The notes under the pieces: generated by a model
What the model was told of the DNA's origin: nothing
Databases searched by the model: none
What the model saw: only the letters and a program-made list of their open reading frames with translations
DNA from: a virus
Strand: one strand, 5' to 3'
IMG/VR virus record: IMGVR_UViG_3300010885_018468
Location: 1-25,769 of that record
DNA length: 25,769 nucleotides
Position numbers and translations under genes: made by a program
In this document: one piece after another, positions 14,650 to 22,044 of the stretch
Layout: the number at the start of each line of letters is the position of its first letter
Position numbering within the stretch: position 1 is the first letter of the stretch

Positions 14650-16569
14650 ATGTCACCAATTTTAGGTTCCCGAGGCGTTAGTCCACGCGGATATGGTTTT
14701 GCGGGCGCAAGTAAACCACAACCACCAATCAGCGTAGTTGCAACTGATGTTGGTACTGCTCGAGCCTATAATAATGGTGCTGCAACCGTTTCATTTTCTT
14801 CAGGTGGAGATAATGGTTCGCCAATTACTTCTTACACAGTAACTTCAAGTCCTGGTGGTTTTACAGCAAGCGGAGCATCTTCTCCACTTACCGTGACTGG
14901 TTTGCAATCAGGCGTTTCATACACATTTACAGCAACGGCTACTAACGCAGTAGGTACATCTGATGCTTCAACGGCTTCATCTGCAATCACAGCAACAACA
15001 GTTCCACAGGCTCCAACCATCGGAACTCCAACTTGCGCTACAGGTCAGGCATACACAGGAAGTGCGAACATCTCAGTTGCATTTACCGCTGGAGCAACTG
15101 GTGGAAAGGCTGTTTCTGTTTATACAGCGACTTCATCAAGCACAGGAACAGCAACCAACTCTGCAAGCCCTATAACTATTTCTCAAACAGTTGGCAGTTC
15201 ATACACATATACAGTTACAGCAACAAACGCTAACGGAACATCAACTGCTTCAGGTACAAGCGCCTCAGTTCTATCCGCTTCAGTCCCTCAGACACCTACA
15301 ATCGGAAGCGTTGGAATCAACAGCACTACAAATGTGACTGTAAACTGGTCAGGTGCAACTGGTGGAAGCGCAATCACATCGGTTGCAGTTACAACCTCTC
15401 CATCCCTATCTTTGACTTATAGCGGAACATCTACAGCACTTTCTGTAACTGGTACCTACGCTGGTAATCAGGCTTACACATTTACAATGACTACAACTAA
15501 CGCCTACGGCACAAGCAGTACATCCGCTGGTGTTGCATCAACTCCGAACCCTATTATTGCTGCGATGTATATTGCTGGTGGAACTTGGAACACAACAACT
15601 TCAGGTGGTAGTGCTACCGATTACGCCAAAAAGAATACTGGTAAATTTAGATTTGATACAGAAGTTGCTAGTACCACATCAGATAATATGACAAGATTTT
15701 TCTTAAAGTGTGGTGCTATAAGTAATCCAGCAGCATCAGGTTATATTGGTGGTGGTGGTTCTACTACAGGAACTTCCTTGGCATTTATTGGTGCTGGCGT
15801 AACAGCCACAAGTAATATCGATAAATTAAGTTTTGCTGCTGAAACTTGGTCGTCGATTGCTGCTACTGTGGCAACGCAAACTACGTATTCAAATGTAGGT
15901 TCTTTTGAAAATGGAGCAACGGCTGGATATATTGTCACCGATGGTGGCGCTACCAGTAGTGCAACCGTCACTTGCGTTGTAAATAAAATGAATTATTCCA
16001 ATGATACTATCAGCAATGTTCGCAGTTGGACAGTTGGCACTAATGGTACTTACAATGTGCCTTATTCATACAGTTTTAACTATTTCGTAAACCAACATTG
16101 CACCCCTGAAATAAGCAATCCTGGTACAAAGGCATATTTAAGAGGAAACTCTACTGGTTCAACCTCCGCCAATCTTAGTTTCTACCAATATACTTTTAGT
16201 ACAGATAATTACTCCACTACAGTCCATACGATTACTGGTGCTGCTGGATGCCATAATCATCAATTTACTAATGGAACAACAGCAGGTTATTCATTCTTAG
16301 GTTCCAATAGCGCAGGAAATACTTTCTATAAATTGCCTTTTGCAACAGAGACTTGGGCTGCGACATCGGCTACTTTATCAACAGCCAAATTATCTCCAAG
16401 CGCTAGAGGGTATACCGCTGGAGGCGCGGGCTATATTACAGCGGGTAGTTCTTCAGGTACCTATAACACAACTACCGATAAATTGACTTTTTCTACGGAT
16501 GTGCGTTCTGTTATTTCTACAACTTGCAATGGAGCCAATAATCAGTCATCATTAGCAAGTGCGCATTAA
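14650..16569 (+). CDS. Large surface protein: three FN3/Ig-like domains and a propeller-like C-terminal half
   Basis: 639 residues with AGGAG at 14639-14643. After a short N-terminal anchor (MSPILGSRGVSPRGYGFAGAS) come three fibronectin-III-like domains of about 90 residues. Their linkers repeat VPQAPTIGTPT and VPQTPTIGSVG, and each has the YTFTxTATNAxGTS ending. The C-terminal half (about 310-639) repeats a blade-like pattern: GY(I/T/S)xGG, then DKLxFxxETW and an ATxxT strand, at least three to four times. This suggests a kelch-like beta-propeller. Known: FN3 and Ig-like domains on virions bind carbohydrate weakly. Inferred: host-surface or particle adhesion. No signal peptide is seen. Confidence 0.65.
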   Translation: MSPILGSRGVSPRGYGFAGASKPQPPISVVATDVGTARAYNNGAATVSFSSGGDNGSPITSYTVTSSPGGFTASGASSPLTVTGLQSGVSYTFTATATNAVGTSDASTASSAITATTVPQAPTIGTPTCATGQAYTGSANISVAFTAGATGGKAVSVYTATSSSTGTATNSASPITISQTVGSSYTYTVTATNANGTSTASGTSASVLSASVPQTPTIGSVGINSTTNVTVNWSGATGGSAITSVAVTTSPSLSLTYSGTSTALSVTGTYAGNQAYTFTMTTTNAYGTSSTSAGVASTPNPIIAAMYIAGGTWNTTTSGGSATDYAKKNTGKFRFDTEVASTTSDNMTRFFLKCGAISNPAASGYIGGGGSTTGTSLAFIGAGVTATSNIDKLSFAAETWSSIAATVATQTTYSNVGSFENGATAGYIVTDGGATSSATVTCVVNKMNYSNDTISNVRSWTVGTNGTYNVPYSYSFNYFVNQHCTPEISNPGTKAYLRGNSTGSTSANLSFYQYTFSTDNYSTTVHTITGAAGCHNHQFTNGTTAGYSFLGSNSAGNTFYKLPFATETWAATSATLSTAKLSPSARGYTAGGAGYITAGSSSGTYNTTTDKLTFSTDVRSVISTTCNGANNQSSLASAH

Positions 16570-17164
16570 CAAAAAAAATCAAAGAAATGCTTCTCTTCCA
16601 AGTGTTATAGAAGAGAAGCATCCAATTTACGATGCCTTTAATCAAATTACTCAGGCAAGAACGCGCTATCAACTTGATAAGTTTGTTATTGGGCAGCACG
16701 ATACAGATGAGCAACGCTATAAGCAGGTTGTTTTAGAAATACAAACTTTGGTTGGAAATATAAAAAGAATTCATCTTACAACAGAAAAAACAAAAATTTA
16801 TTTAGATACTTTGAGAGCAAAAAAAGATGCAATTTCACAAATAGATGCTGAGTTAATTGAATTAGATTTAGAAGATACCAAATTGGGATTGCACGGCGCC
16901 TTGAAAGAATTAGAGTATCTTTTACAAGTATGGGAAAATTGGGAACATAAATACACAGCCGAAGAAATTGAAAATATGCAACCTGCGTATTGGAACGCTC
17001 GTTTGAACAGGCAAGCCTCTTTAGAAGCCATTGGTTCAGGTGGAACAGTTGCTTGGGCTTCATTAGATGCGCTGCATCAAATCGGGATGTTGCCAAGCCT
17101 TGACCCAAATTTTTACAAACAAGATAATCAAATCCCCCAAGATAAAAAAGAGGAACTTTTATGA
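16559..17164 (+). CDS. Hypothetical helical protein, about 201 residues
   Basis: GTG 16559 overlaps the previous stop; no good ribosome-binding site is visible and no in-frame ATG lies nearby, so the start is uncertain. The protein is mainly helical with long charged stretches (VVLEIQTLVGNIKRIHLTTEKTKIYLDTLRAKKDAISQ), then LIELDLEDTKLGLHGALKELEYLLQVWENWEH and a tail with MQPAYWNARLNRQA. It is probably a coiled coil. I do not recognise it. It opens the AT-rich block that carries the glycosyltransferases. Confidence 0.6.
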   Translation: MRINKKNQRNASLPSVIEEKHPIYDAFNQITQARTRYQLDKFVIGQHDTDEQRYKQVVLEIQTLVGNIKRIHLTTEKTKIYLDTLRAKKDAISQIDAELIELDLEDTKLGLHGALKELEYLLQVWENWEHKYTAEEIENMQPAYWNARLNRQASLEAIGSGGTVAWASLDALHQIGMLPSLDPNFYKQDNQIPQDKKEELL

Positions 17165-17412
17165 GATATGCTACTTGGAAAATATATTTTCCTGATAGCG
17201 GTAAATATGGTTATACGGCAGACCAGGAAATAATGAAAAAAGGTTTTACCGCAGGGGGATTGTTTCATATAGACGAGAACACAATCTTTGGAACTTTTCA
17301 AGAAGGAGCCGATACTTCGGGATTAGAAAACTATGCTTTTCGTGAACTCACAACCGAGGAAGCAGAAGAAGTTTTAATTATGTTTGCAAATCGACAAATA
17401 ATATCTATGTAG
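17161..17412 (+). CDS. Small hypothetical protein, 83 residues
   Basis: Coupled to the preceding gene by an ATGA overlap. It begins MRYATWKIYFPDSGKYGYTAD and ends in ELTTEEAEEVLIMFANRQI, a beta-then-helix layout without known motif. It may be a partner of the helical protein before it. Function unknown. Confidence 0.55.
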   Translation: MRYATWKIYFPDSGKYGYTADQEIMKKGFTAGGLFHIDENTIFGTFQEGADTSGLENYAFRELTTEEAEEVLIMFANRQIISM

Positions 17413-17445
17413 AGTAAGGTAATCTCAAAGACGGGAGAGCCGAAA

Positions 17446-18123
17446 TTGCATACTGCAAATGAAACAATAAATATTGCTTGGTGCGATAATGGAATGACCG
17501 ATGGTTTATTTACTCAGAAATTAACAGAATTAGCCCTTAACGGTGAGGCATTTGGAATCCCAATCGGAGCAGTAATGCGAAATTGCGGAAATCAATTAGC
17601 AAAACAAAGAATGGATATTATTGCTAATTGGTATAACGCTAATAACCACGAATGGTTATTAAGCATAGATTCAGACATTATTGTTGAGTTGCAAAATGTA
17701 AAAGACTTATGGGAGATTGCTGATAAAAATTCAAACCCTATAGTTTCAGGAATTTATTATCTTTTGCTAAACGGAAAAGAAGGAAAAACTCCCCCAGCCT
17801 TTTCATCTGTTTTTACAACTAAAAATGACTTTGAATCAGTTGAGTCCATAGACATTGAAAAAGAAGAAGAACTTTTTTCTGCCGATGCTGCTGGATTTGG
17901 ATTTCTTCTAATCCATAGAAGTGTAATAACAAAATTAGTAGAAAAGTTTGGAGGCAACACCAATTTCTTCCACGGGCAAGCCAGCCTTGGAGAAGATATA
18001 ACCTTTTTTAGAAATACTAAGGCTTGCAATATCCCTTTAACTATATGCAAGAAAGCAACAGTTCAACATATTAAAAGGTTCTCTGTGGGAATTGAGTATT
18101 TTAATCTACAAAAGGATAAATAA
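17446..18123 (+). CDS. Glycosyltransferase-like protein, GT-A fold
   Basis: 225 residues from TTG 17446, with GGGAG at 17433-17437. The segment EWLLSIDSDIIVEL places a DxD motif (D75, D77), used by GT-A enzymes to bind a metal and nucleotide sugar. It is followed by PIVSGIYYLL and AAGFGFLLIHRSV, then GEDITFFRNTKACNIPL, a layout found in many phage-borne glycosyltransferases. Known: such enzymes transfer a sugar from a nucleotide donor. Inferred: the acceptor is a virion protein, because the genes sit among surface-protein genes. Host wall or DNA glycosylation is the alternative. Coupled by TAATG to the next gene. Confidence 0.7.
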   Translation: MHTANETINIAWCDNGMTDGLFTQKLTELALNGEAFGIPIGAVMRNCGNQLAKQRMDIIANWYNANNHEWLLSIDSDIIVELQNVKDLWEIADKNSNPIVSGIYYLLLNGKEGKTPPAFSSVFTTKNDFESVESIDIEKEEELFSADAAGFGFLLIHRSVITKLVEKFGGNTNFFHGQASLGEDITFFRNTKACNIPLTICKKATVQHIKRFSVGIEYFNLQKDK

Positions 18124-18890
18124 TGTTAAAAGGTTGCTTTTATTTATTTAACATAGAAAAAAAACTAAACATACAGTTATTTGAATCTAAAGGCTTTGAC
18201 TCATTTTTAAGACAAACCAATGCAAATAAATCTAAAAATTATTTAAGAAATCAACTACCTGAGTTAAATTCAAAAACAATAAAGATTGACTCCCAGGAAA
18301 CATTAGAAGAATTTCTTTCCAAGAACCAAGAGTTCAAAGTAGACCCTGACGGCTATGACCCCGAGAACTTTGCACCTATTTATAGAAAAGAAGAATCCTT
18401 GCCCCTTGGCTGGAAATATGGGCAGATTGGTATATGGGCAAGTAATTACACGGCTTGGATAAACTTTCTTAAAACTGACTATGACTATGTAATGCTAGTA
18501 GAAGATGATGTCTACTTCAAAGAAGGTTCTTTTGAAGTTTTTCAAGAGTGCTTAAATGAACTGCCTGAAGATTGGGAAATTTACCATTTTTGTGTTCCAA
18601 GAGAAAAAATATATTTTAAAACCAAACCAGTTAATATAAATTCTAAAATATCACTTCCTTACATAAACGACTCAAACGCCTGTTACATTATTAACCGCAA
18701 AGGAGTTGAAAAACTACTAAAACAAGTCAAAGAAGGAATATTTTTACCCTTGGACTGGCATTGGTTTAAGCAACCCTTATTTAATATCTATTCGACAAGG
18801 GATGATATTGAGACTTATTGCGATTTGATAAATGTTCAATCAACCCATTGGGATACACAGCAATTCAAAAAATTACCTACTATCCCTTGA
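18123..18890 (+). CDS. Glycosyltransferase family 25-like protein
   Basis: 255 residues. GWKYGQIGIWASNYTAWINFL then YVMLVEDDVYF (E127-D128-D129) is the signature of family 25 transferases (LPS/collagen galactosyltransferase type). NDSNACYIINRKGVEKLL and the PLDWHW segment near the C-terminus also fit. The gene is very AT-rich: a hand count of the first full line gives 11 G/C in 60. Its 3' end overlaps that of the minus-strand transferase by 18 bases. The substrate is unknown; virion protein or host polysaccharide are both possible. Confidence 0.7.
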   Translation: MLKGCFYLFNIEKKLNIQLFESKGFDSFLRQTNANKSKNYLRNQLPELNSKTIKIDSQETLEEFLSKNQEFKVDPDGYDPENFAPIYRKEESLPLGWKYGQIGIWASNYTAWINFLKTDYDYVMLVEDDVYFKEGSFEVFQECLNELPEDWEIYHFCVPREKIYFKTKPVNINSKISLPYINDSNACYIINRKGVEKLLKQVKEGIFLPLDWHWFKQPLFNIYSTRDDIETYCDLINVQSTHWDTQQFKKLPTIP

Positions 18891-19754
18891 TGTCATTATC
18901 CATTTATAGATGACATCGGGAGTTACTCCATACTCTCCGTCAATCCTAAAGGCAAAAAAATCTTCAATATGAACATCTGCTTTTTTGTAGTATTCATCAA
19001 ATAAGTTTAAATCGTGTACATAAATCTTTCTGTCTACTCCGTAGTAATGGTAGACACATTGACGCGGAGGGGCTAAAAATGTCACCCCTTTTGAGTACAT
19101 TCGCAAAGACATTGAGTGTTCTTCTCCGTCAAAGAAAAAGTTTGGGTCATAAGGAGTTTCTATGAAGTACCTGCTGTGACCAAAAGCAAAGTTACCTGAA
19201 AACCAAAAAGACTTACTCCCATAAGGTTTTGGAAATAAAGATGTTCTTATTGAGTCCACTTCTTTTGGAAGGAATTTAGTTGGCTTCCCCTCAATATAGA
19301 TAGGTATGCGGGGAATGTGCGCCACATAATCCAACATCACACCATCGCCTGAATAGTCATAGCCTGGAGGGTAAACGGTATAGATGCAGTCGCCTACCGC
19401 ATCTAAAGCCTTTTGGTAATCCTCTATAAGAATCAAATCCCAGTTGGCAGCAAAAGCCATATGGCTATCGAGTTGCAGGTAGTATTTATATTCTTGGTTT
19501 AAATTCTTGAGGATTTCAGCCCTGACCCAGCAAACTCCACGGGTATCTTTGTAGTTGATTTTTGTGTAATTTAAAGTCCCGCCGTACTTGGAAAACAATG
19601 AATCTAATTCGGGGTGGGCATCATCTTCGTTCTGAGAAAAGACAAAGACAGATATATTCTCAGGATTTTTGGCAGTAGATAAAAGACGCTCAACGGTTGG
19701 GCGCAGTTCTGTATCTAAAAATGATGCAATAGAAACAAAAAGTTTATCCGCCAT
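18873..19754 (-). CDS. GlcNAc-transferase-like glycosyltransferase, only minus-strand gene
   Basis: 293 residues from ATG 19754. It begins LFVSIASFLDTELRPTVERLLSTAKNP, continues NEDDAHPELD, then RGVCWVRAEIL and YYLQLDSHMAF (DSH motif), YPPGYDYSGD, and FFDGEEHSMSLRMYSKGVTFLAPPRQCVYHYY. This order matches the Skp1-type UDP-GlcNAc transferase family (Pfam GlcNAc). The start at 19754 is preferred over 19763 because TATAAT (19767-19762) lies exactly seven bases upstream, suggesting a leaderless transcript starting at this ATG. No Shine-Dalgarno precedes either ATG. It converges on the family 25-like gene. Independent transcription against the late operon suggests a separately timed function. Confidence 0.75.
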   Translation of the reverse strand: MADKLFVSIASFLDTELRPTVERLLSTAKNPENISVFVFSQNEDDAHPELDSLFSKYGGTLNYTKINYKDTRGVCWVRAEILKNLNQEYKYYLQLDSHMAFAANWDLILIEDYQKALDAVGDCIYTVYPPGYDYSGDGVMLDYVAHIPRIPIYIEGKPTKFLPKEVDSIRTSLFPKPYGSKSFWFSGNFAFGHSRYFIETPYDPNFFFDGEEHSMSLRMYSKGVTFLAPPRQCVYHYYGVDRKIYVHDLNLFDEYYKKADVHIEDFFAFRIDGEYGVTPDVIYKWIMTSRDSR

Positions 19755-19761
19755 AGCCGAC

Positions 19762-19767
19762 ATTATA
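19762..19767 (-). promoter_or_regulatory. Leaderless -10 for the minus-strand glycosyltransferase
   Basis: TATAAT on the minus strand, seven bases before ATG 19754. No clear -35 and no ribosome-binding site. Confidence 0.5.
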
Positions 19768-19786
19768 TGCTTATTTTTTGTGGGGG

Positions 19787-19792
19787 TATACT
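19787..19792 (+). promoter_or_regulatory. Candidate -10 for the neck-gene operon
   Basis: TATACT on the plus strand, with an expected start near 19799, upstream of AGGAG (19807-19811) and ATG 19817. Back to back with the minus-strand -10 at 19762-19767, so this is a divergent promoter region. Confidence 0.4.
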
Positions 19793-19816
19793 AATGACCT
19801 CAAGATAGGAGCAATA

Positions 19817-20029
19817 ATGGCTGGCACAACATCCAAAGGCTTACGATACCCAACCGCAGGTGATAATCCTGCTGTTCACACAGACATTTTCAACCTTGCA
19901 ACAGATGTAGATACTGAGTTAAATGACTATTTAACAACAGCCACCGCTGCTTCAACCTACATAACATCAGCCAGCGCTGCAACAAATGACAGCGTGGTTA
20001 CTACTAATTTGTTACTAGGTGGAATGTAA
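19817..20029 (+). CDS. Short Ala/Thr-rich protein, about 70 residues
   Basis: ATG 19817 has AGGAG five bases upstream; the TTG at 19778 lies before the likely transcript start. The protein reads MAGTTSKGLRYPTAGDNPAV, then DIFNLATDVDTELNDYL, then an Ala/Ser/Thr-rich helix ending VVTTNLLLGGM. Phage proteins starting with GLRYPxxxDxPxVxxDxxNLAxDVD often form the base of short fibres. The C-terminal LLLGG resembles the ends of the proteins at 12083, 12630 and 12827. The stop overlaps the next start (TAATG). Confidence 0.6.
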   Translation: MAGTTSKGLRYPTAGDNPAVHTDIFNLATDVDTELNDYLTTATAASTYITSASAATNDSVVTTNLLLGGM

Positions 20030-20475
20030 TGACTTTCACCTACTCGGGAGACCCAACTACTAGCACCCGTAACAAGGTGCGTTTTCTCATCAACGACACA
20101 GTATCAACTGATGCTTTGTTTACTGATGAAGAGTTGGATTACTTGATTACTGAGTGGGGTACAAATGTTTATGAAATCTGTCGTGCAGCCTGTGAAACTC
20201 TAGTCTCACGCTTTAGCCGTTTGGCAGATAGCACCTCAAAGAGCGTCGGAGACATCTCTGTTTCTGAGTCCTTTACTGCAAAGAGCAAGCAATACCAAGA
20301 CCTTGCCAACTCATTCCTTGACCGCAAGATGCGTAAGTCCCCTCCAACAATGAAGGCTCATGCCAACAGTTTGCTCTCAACCAATGATAGAAGTGTTCAG
20401 GATTACAACACAGATTTCTATGCTGGTGTCCACGACAACCCAAACAACATCTACGACCAGCGCGTTCCTGAGTAG
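20029..20475 (+). CDS. Head-tail connector (gp6-like adaptor)
   Basis: 148 residues. NKVRFLINDT then LFTDEELDYLITEWG, IYEICRAACETLVSRFSRL-like helices and SVGDISVSESFTAKSKQYQDLA form the familiar helical adaptor pattern, in which YxxLAxxL follows a VGDxSxS turn. Known: adaptors bind the portal and extend the head-tail channel. The position at the start of the neck genes agrees. The C-terminal part (RSVQDYNTDFYAGVHDNPNN) is probably flexible. Confidence 0.75.
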   Translation: MTFTYSGDPTTSTRNKVRFLINDTVSTDALFTDEELDYLITEWGTNVYEICRAACETLVSRFSRLADSTSKSVGDISVSESFTAKSKQYQDLANSFLDRKMRKSPPTMKAHANSLLSTNDRSVQDYNTDFYAGVHDNPNNIYDQRVPE

Positions 20476-20483
20476 GAGTCACT

Positions 20484-20813
20484 ATGGCTGACGCTATCTA
20501 CTCTAAAGTCGCTGAGTTTATGACTGATTCGGTTGTTTTTACAGCCAAGACTTCAGTTGATAAATACAACAAACCCACTTTTAGCGGTGATACAACAGTT
20601 GTTGGTCGCCTTATTTACGACACAGTTAAATCTAAAGATGTTCAAGGTATTGAAGTTGTAGATGTTGGGCGTTTTATTACAAAAGGACCAGCAACAACAA
20701 TTACGGTTTCTCATAAAATGGTCATTGGGGCGGACACTTTTACGGTAAACGCAGTAGATAACATCGCAGATGAAAACGGAGCGCATCACACCGTCATTCG
20801 ATTTGGGCGGTAG
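20484..20813 (+). CDS. Head closure / stopper protein
   Basis: 109 residues. A small beta barrel: DSVVFTAKTSVDKYNKPTFSGDTTVVGRLIYD, then GRFITKGPATTITVSHKMVIGADTFTVNAVDNI, and a final HHTVIRFGR. This is the usual shape of head-closure proteins, with GxxxxxWDxxI-like barrel ends reading VDNI...HHTVIR. AGGAG lies just before the start. Located between the adaptor and the gp10-like gene, as in standard siphovirus order. Confidence 0.7.
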   Translation: MADAIYSKVAEFMTDSVVFTAKTSVDKYNKPTFSGDTTVVGRLIYDTVKSKDVQGIEVVDVGRFITKGPATTITVSHKMVIGADTFTVNAVDNIADENGAHHTVIRFGR

Positions 20814-20815
20814 TT

Positions 20816-21220
20816 ATGGCGGATACATATACATTCACCCTCGAGGGTGATGCCGAGTTGCAAGCCGTTCTACGTGCAGCCCAATTACAGGCTCCTAAAG
20901 CAGTTGCCCAGGCAATTTGGGAAGAAGCCAACAATATCTTTGCTAAATCACAGATTCTTGTCCCAGTTGATACGGGAGTTCTCCGCGGTTCAGGCGGAGT
21001 AAGCGCCCCTCAAGGCTCGGGTCAAGGCATTTATGTAGACATCTTTTATGGTGGTCCAGCAGCGCCATACGCGCTCTATGTCCACGAAATCATTGGTAAC
21101 TACCATAATCCACCGACCCAGGCTAAATATCTCGAACAGCCATTTATGGAATCTCTCGCTCAAATTCAAAATAACATCTCGCGTAGAATAATGCACATTC
21201 TAAAAAGTAGGAGTAACTGA
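20816..21220 (+). CDS. HK97 gp10-like tail completion / neck protein
   Basis: 134 residues. Signature LVPVDTGVLRGSG (about 45-57), IFYGGPAAPYALYVHE, then NPPTQAKYLEQPFMESLAQI. This is the HK97 gp10 family pattern, conserved across siphoviruses. Known: these proteins join head and tail during assembly. The gene overlaps the next by one base (TGATGG). Confidence 0.85.
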   Translation: MADTYTFTLEGDAELQAVLRAAQLQAPKAVAQAIWEEANNIFAKSQILVPVDTGVLRGSGGVSAPQGSGQGIYVDIFYGGPAAPYALYVHEIIGNYHNPPTQAKYLEQPFMESLAQIQNNISRRIMHILKSRSN

Positions 21221-21621
21221 TGGCAACCATTCTTGAATCAATAGGCGATTATCTTGTGACCAATAGCCAAGGCACTCTAGGCACATCTATCTTCCTTGGT
21301 ACCTTGCCCGAGTCCCCTGATGCCTGTGTTGCTGTCTATGAGAACTCAGGCAGTTCACCAGCCTTCACAATGGGCGCGGGCGGTATCCGTATCGATTACC
21401 CAATGATTCAAATTATCTGCCGAGCAGGGCGCGAAGATTATCCAACTGCTAGGGACAAAGCCGACACGATTAGAATTTTGCTCGCGTCGGTAGTTGAAAC
21501 TTCCATCTCGGGGGTGCATATTATGAGGATTGAACCTATGGGTTCAGTCAATCAACTAGGAGTAGACCCAAAGTATCGTCCACTAATCTCGGTGAATTTC
21601 CGATGTCTAGTACGGATGTAA
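21220..21621 (+). CDS. Tail terminator protein (gpU-like)
   Basis: 133 residues. IFLGTLPESPDACVAVYENSGSSPAF, then IQIICRAGREDYPTARDKADTIRILL, and VHIMRIEPMGSVNQLGVDPKYRPLISVNFRC is the pattern of phage tail terminators or minor tail-end proteins. Known: they cap the tail tube and set its final length. Position after the gp10-like gene is as expected. The last 19 bases overlap the zinc-ribbon gene. Confidence 0.8.
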   Translation: MATILESIGDYLVTNSQGTLGTSIFLGTLPESPDACVAVYENSGSSPAFTMGAGGIRIDYPMIQIICRAGREDYPTARDKADTIRILLASVVETSISGVHIMRIEPMGSVNQLGVDPKYRPLISVNFRCLVRM

Positions 21622-21788
21622 ACGAGGAGTCTGCTCCACAAGAGAGAGTAGTGGACCCGTATGGAAGAAACGCAACAACCGATGAGTTCCATCGATGTTG
21701 GAAATGCGACAGGCTCCTCTTCGAAAGTGCAACGCGTCCGTGGAGTATCCGCTGCCCCCGCTGTAAATCCAAAAATAAATCAGGATGA
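21603..21788 (+). CDS. Com-like zinc ribbon protein, 61 residues
   Basis: The C-terminal half reads FHRCWKCDRLLFESATRPWSIRCPRCKSKN: two CxxC pairs around a hydrophobic loop, with the CPRCK-x-x-N ending of the Com family. Known: Mu Com is a zinc protein that binds mRNA and allows translation of the overlapping mom gene. Here too the gene overlaps the next frame by about 128 bases. Inferred: an RNA-binding translational regulator, with the downstream gene or the structured leader at 23,6xx as possible targets. A simple structural zinc ribbon is the alternative. Confidence 0.65.
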   Translation: MSSTDVNEESAPQERVVDPYGRNATTDEFHRCWKCDRLLFESATRPWSIRCPRCKSKNKSG

Positions 21789-22044
21789 GTTCGTTTCAGC
21801 ACTTGATGAATTAGTTGGTGTATGGAAGGTTCAAGACGGCTGCTCGGTAAGAAGGATTACAAATGAGTTGCCCGAACCAGCACGAACTAAATTTAAAGAA
21901 GCATTGATGAATGAAAAGATTAACTCGGCTCGCCTAGTTGAATTGTTAGCAACATTTGACATTGCGGTAGGCTCTGATGTTATGCGTAGACATCGTAGAA
22001 GGCTATTCGGCAAAGACGGATGTAAGTGTCCAATTGAATCTTGA
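21661..22044 (+). CDS. Putative DNA-binding (HTH-like) phage protein
   Basis: Up to 127 residues from ATG 21661; ATG 21682 is an alternative and neither has a clear ribosome-binding site. The conserved part starts near residue 40: DEFVSALDELVGVW, CSVRRITNELPEPARTKFKEALM, INSARLVELLATFDIAVGSDVMRRHRRRLFGKDGCKCP. The last helix, with its RRHRRR and Cys end, resembles small phage HTH proteins that end in a basic, cysteine-containing tail, including some small terminase-like ones. Function not certain. The first 43 codons overlap the zinc ribbon gene out of frame. Confidence 0.5.
   Translation: MEETQQPMSSIDVGNATGSSSKVQRVRGVSAAPAVNPKINQDEFVSALDELVGVWKVQDGCSVRRITNELPEPARTKFKEALMNEKINSARLVELLATFDIAVGSDVMRRHRRRLFGKDGCKCPIES

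Noticed and set aside
19755-19763. Start codon at 19763 for the minus-strand glycosyltransferase
   Set aside because: It overlaps the TATAAT; the next ATG fits a leaderless start.
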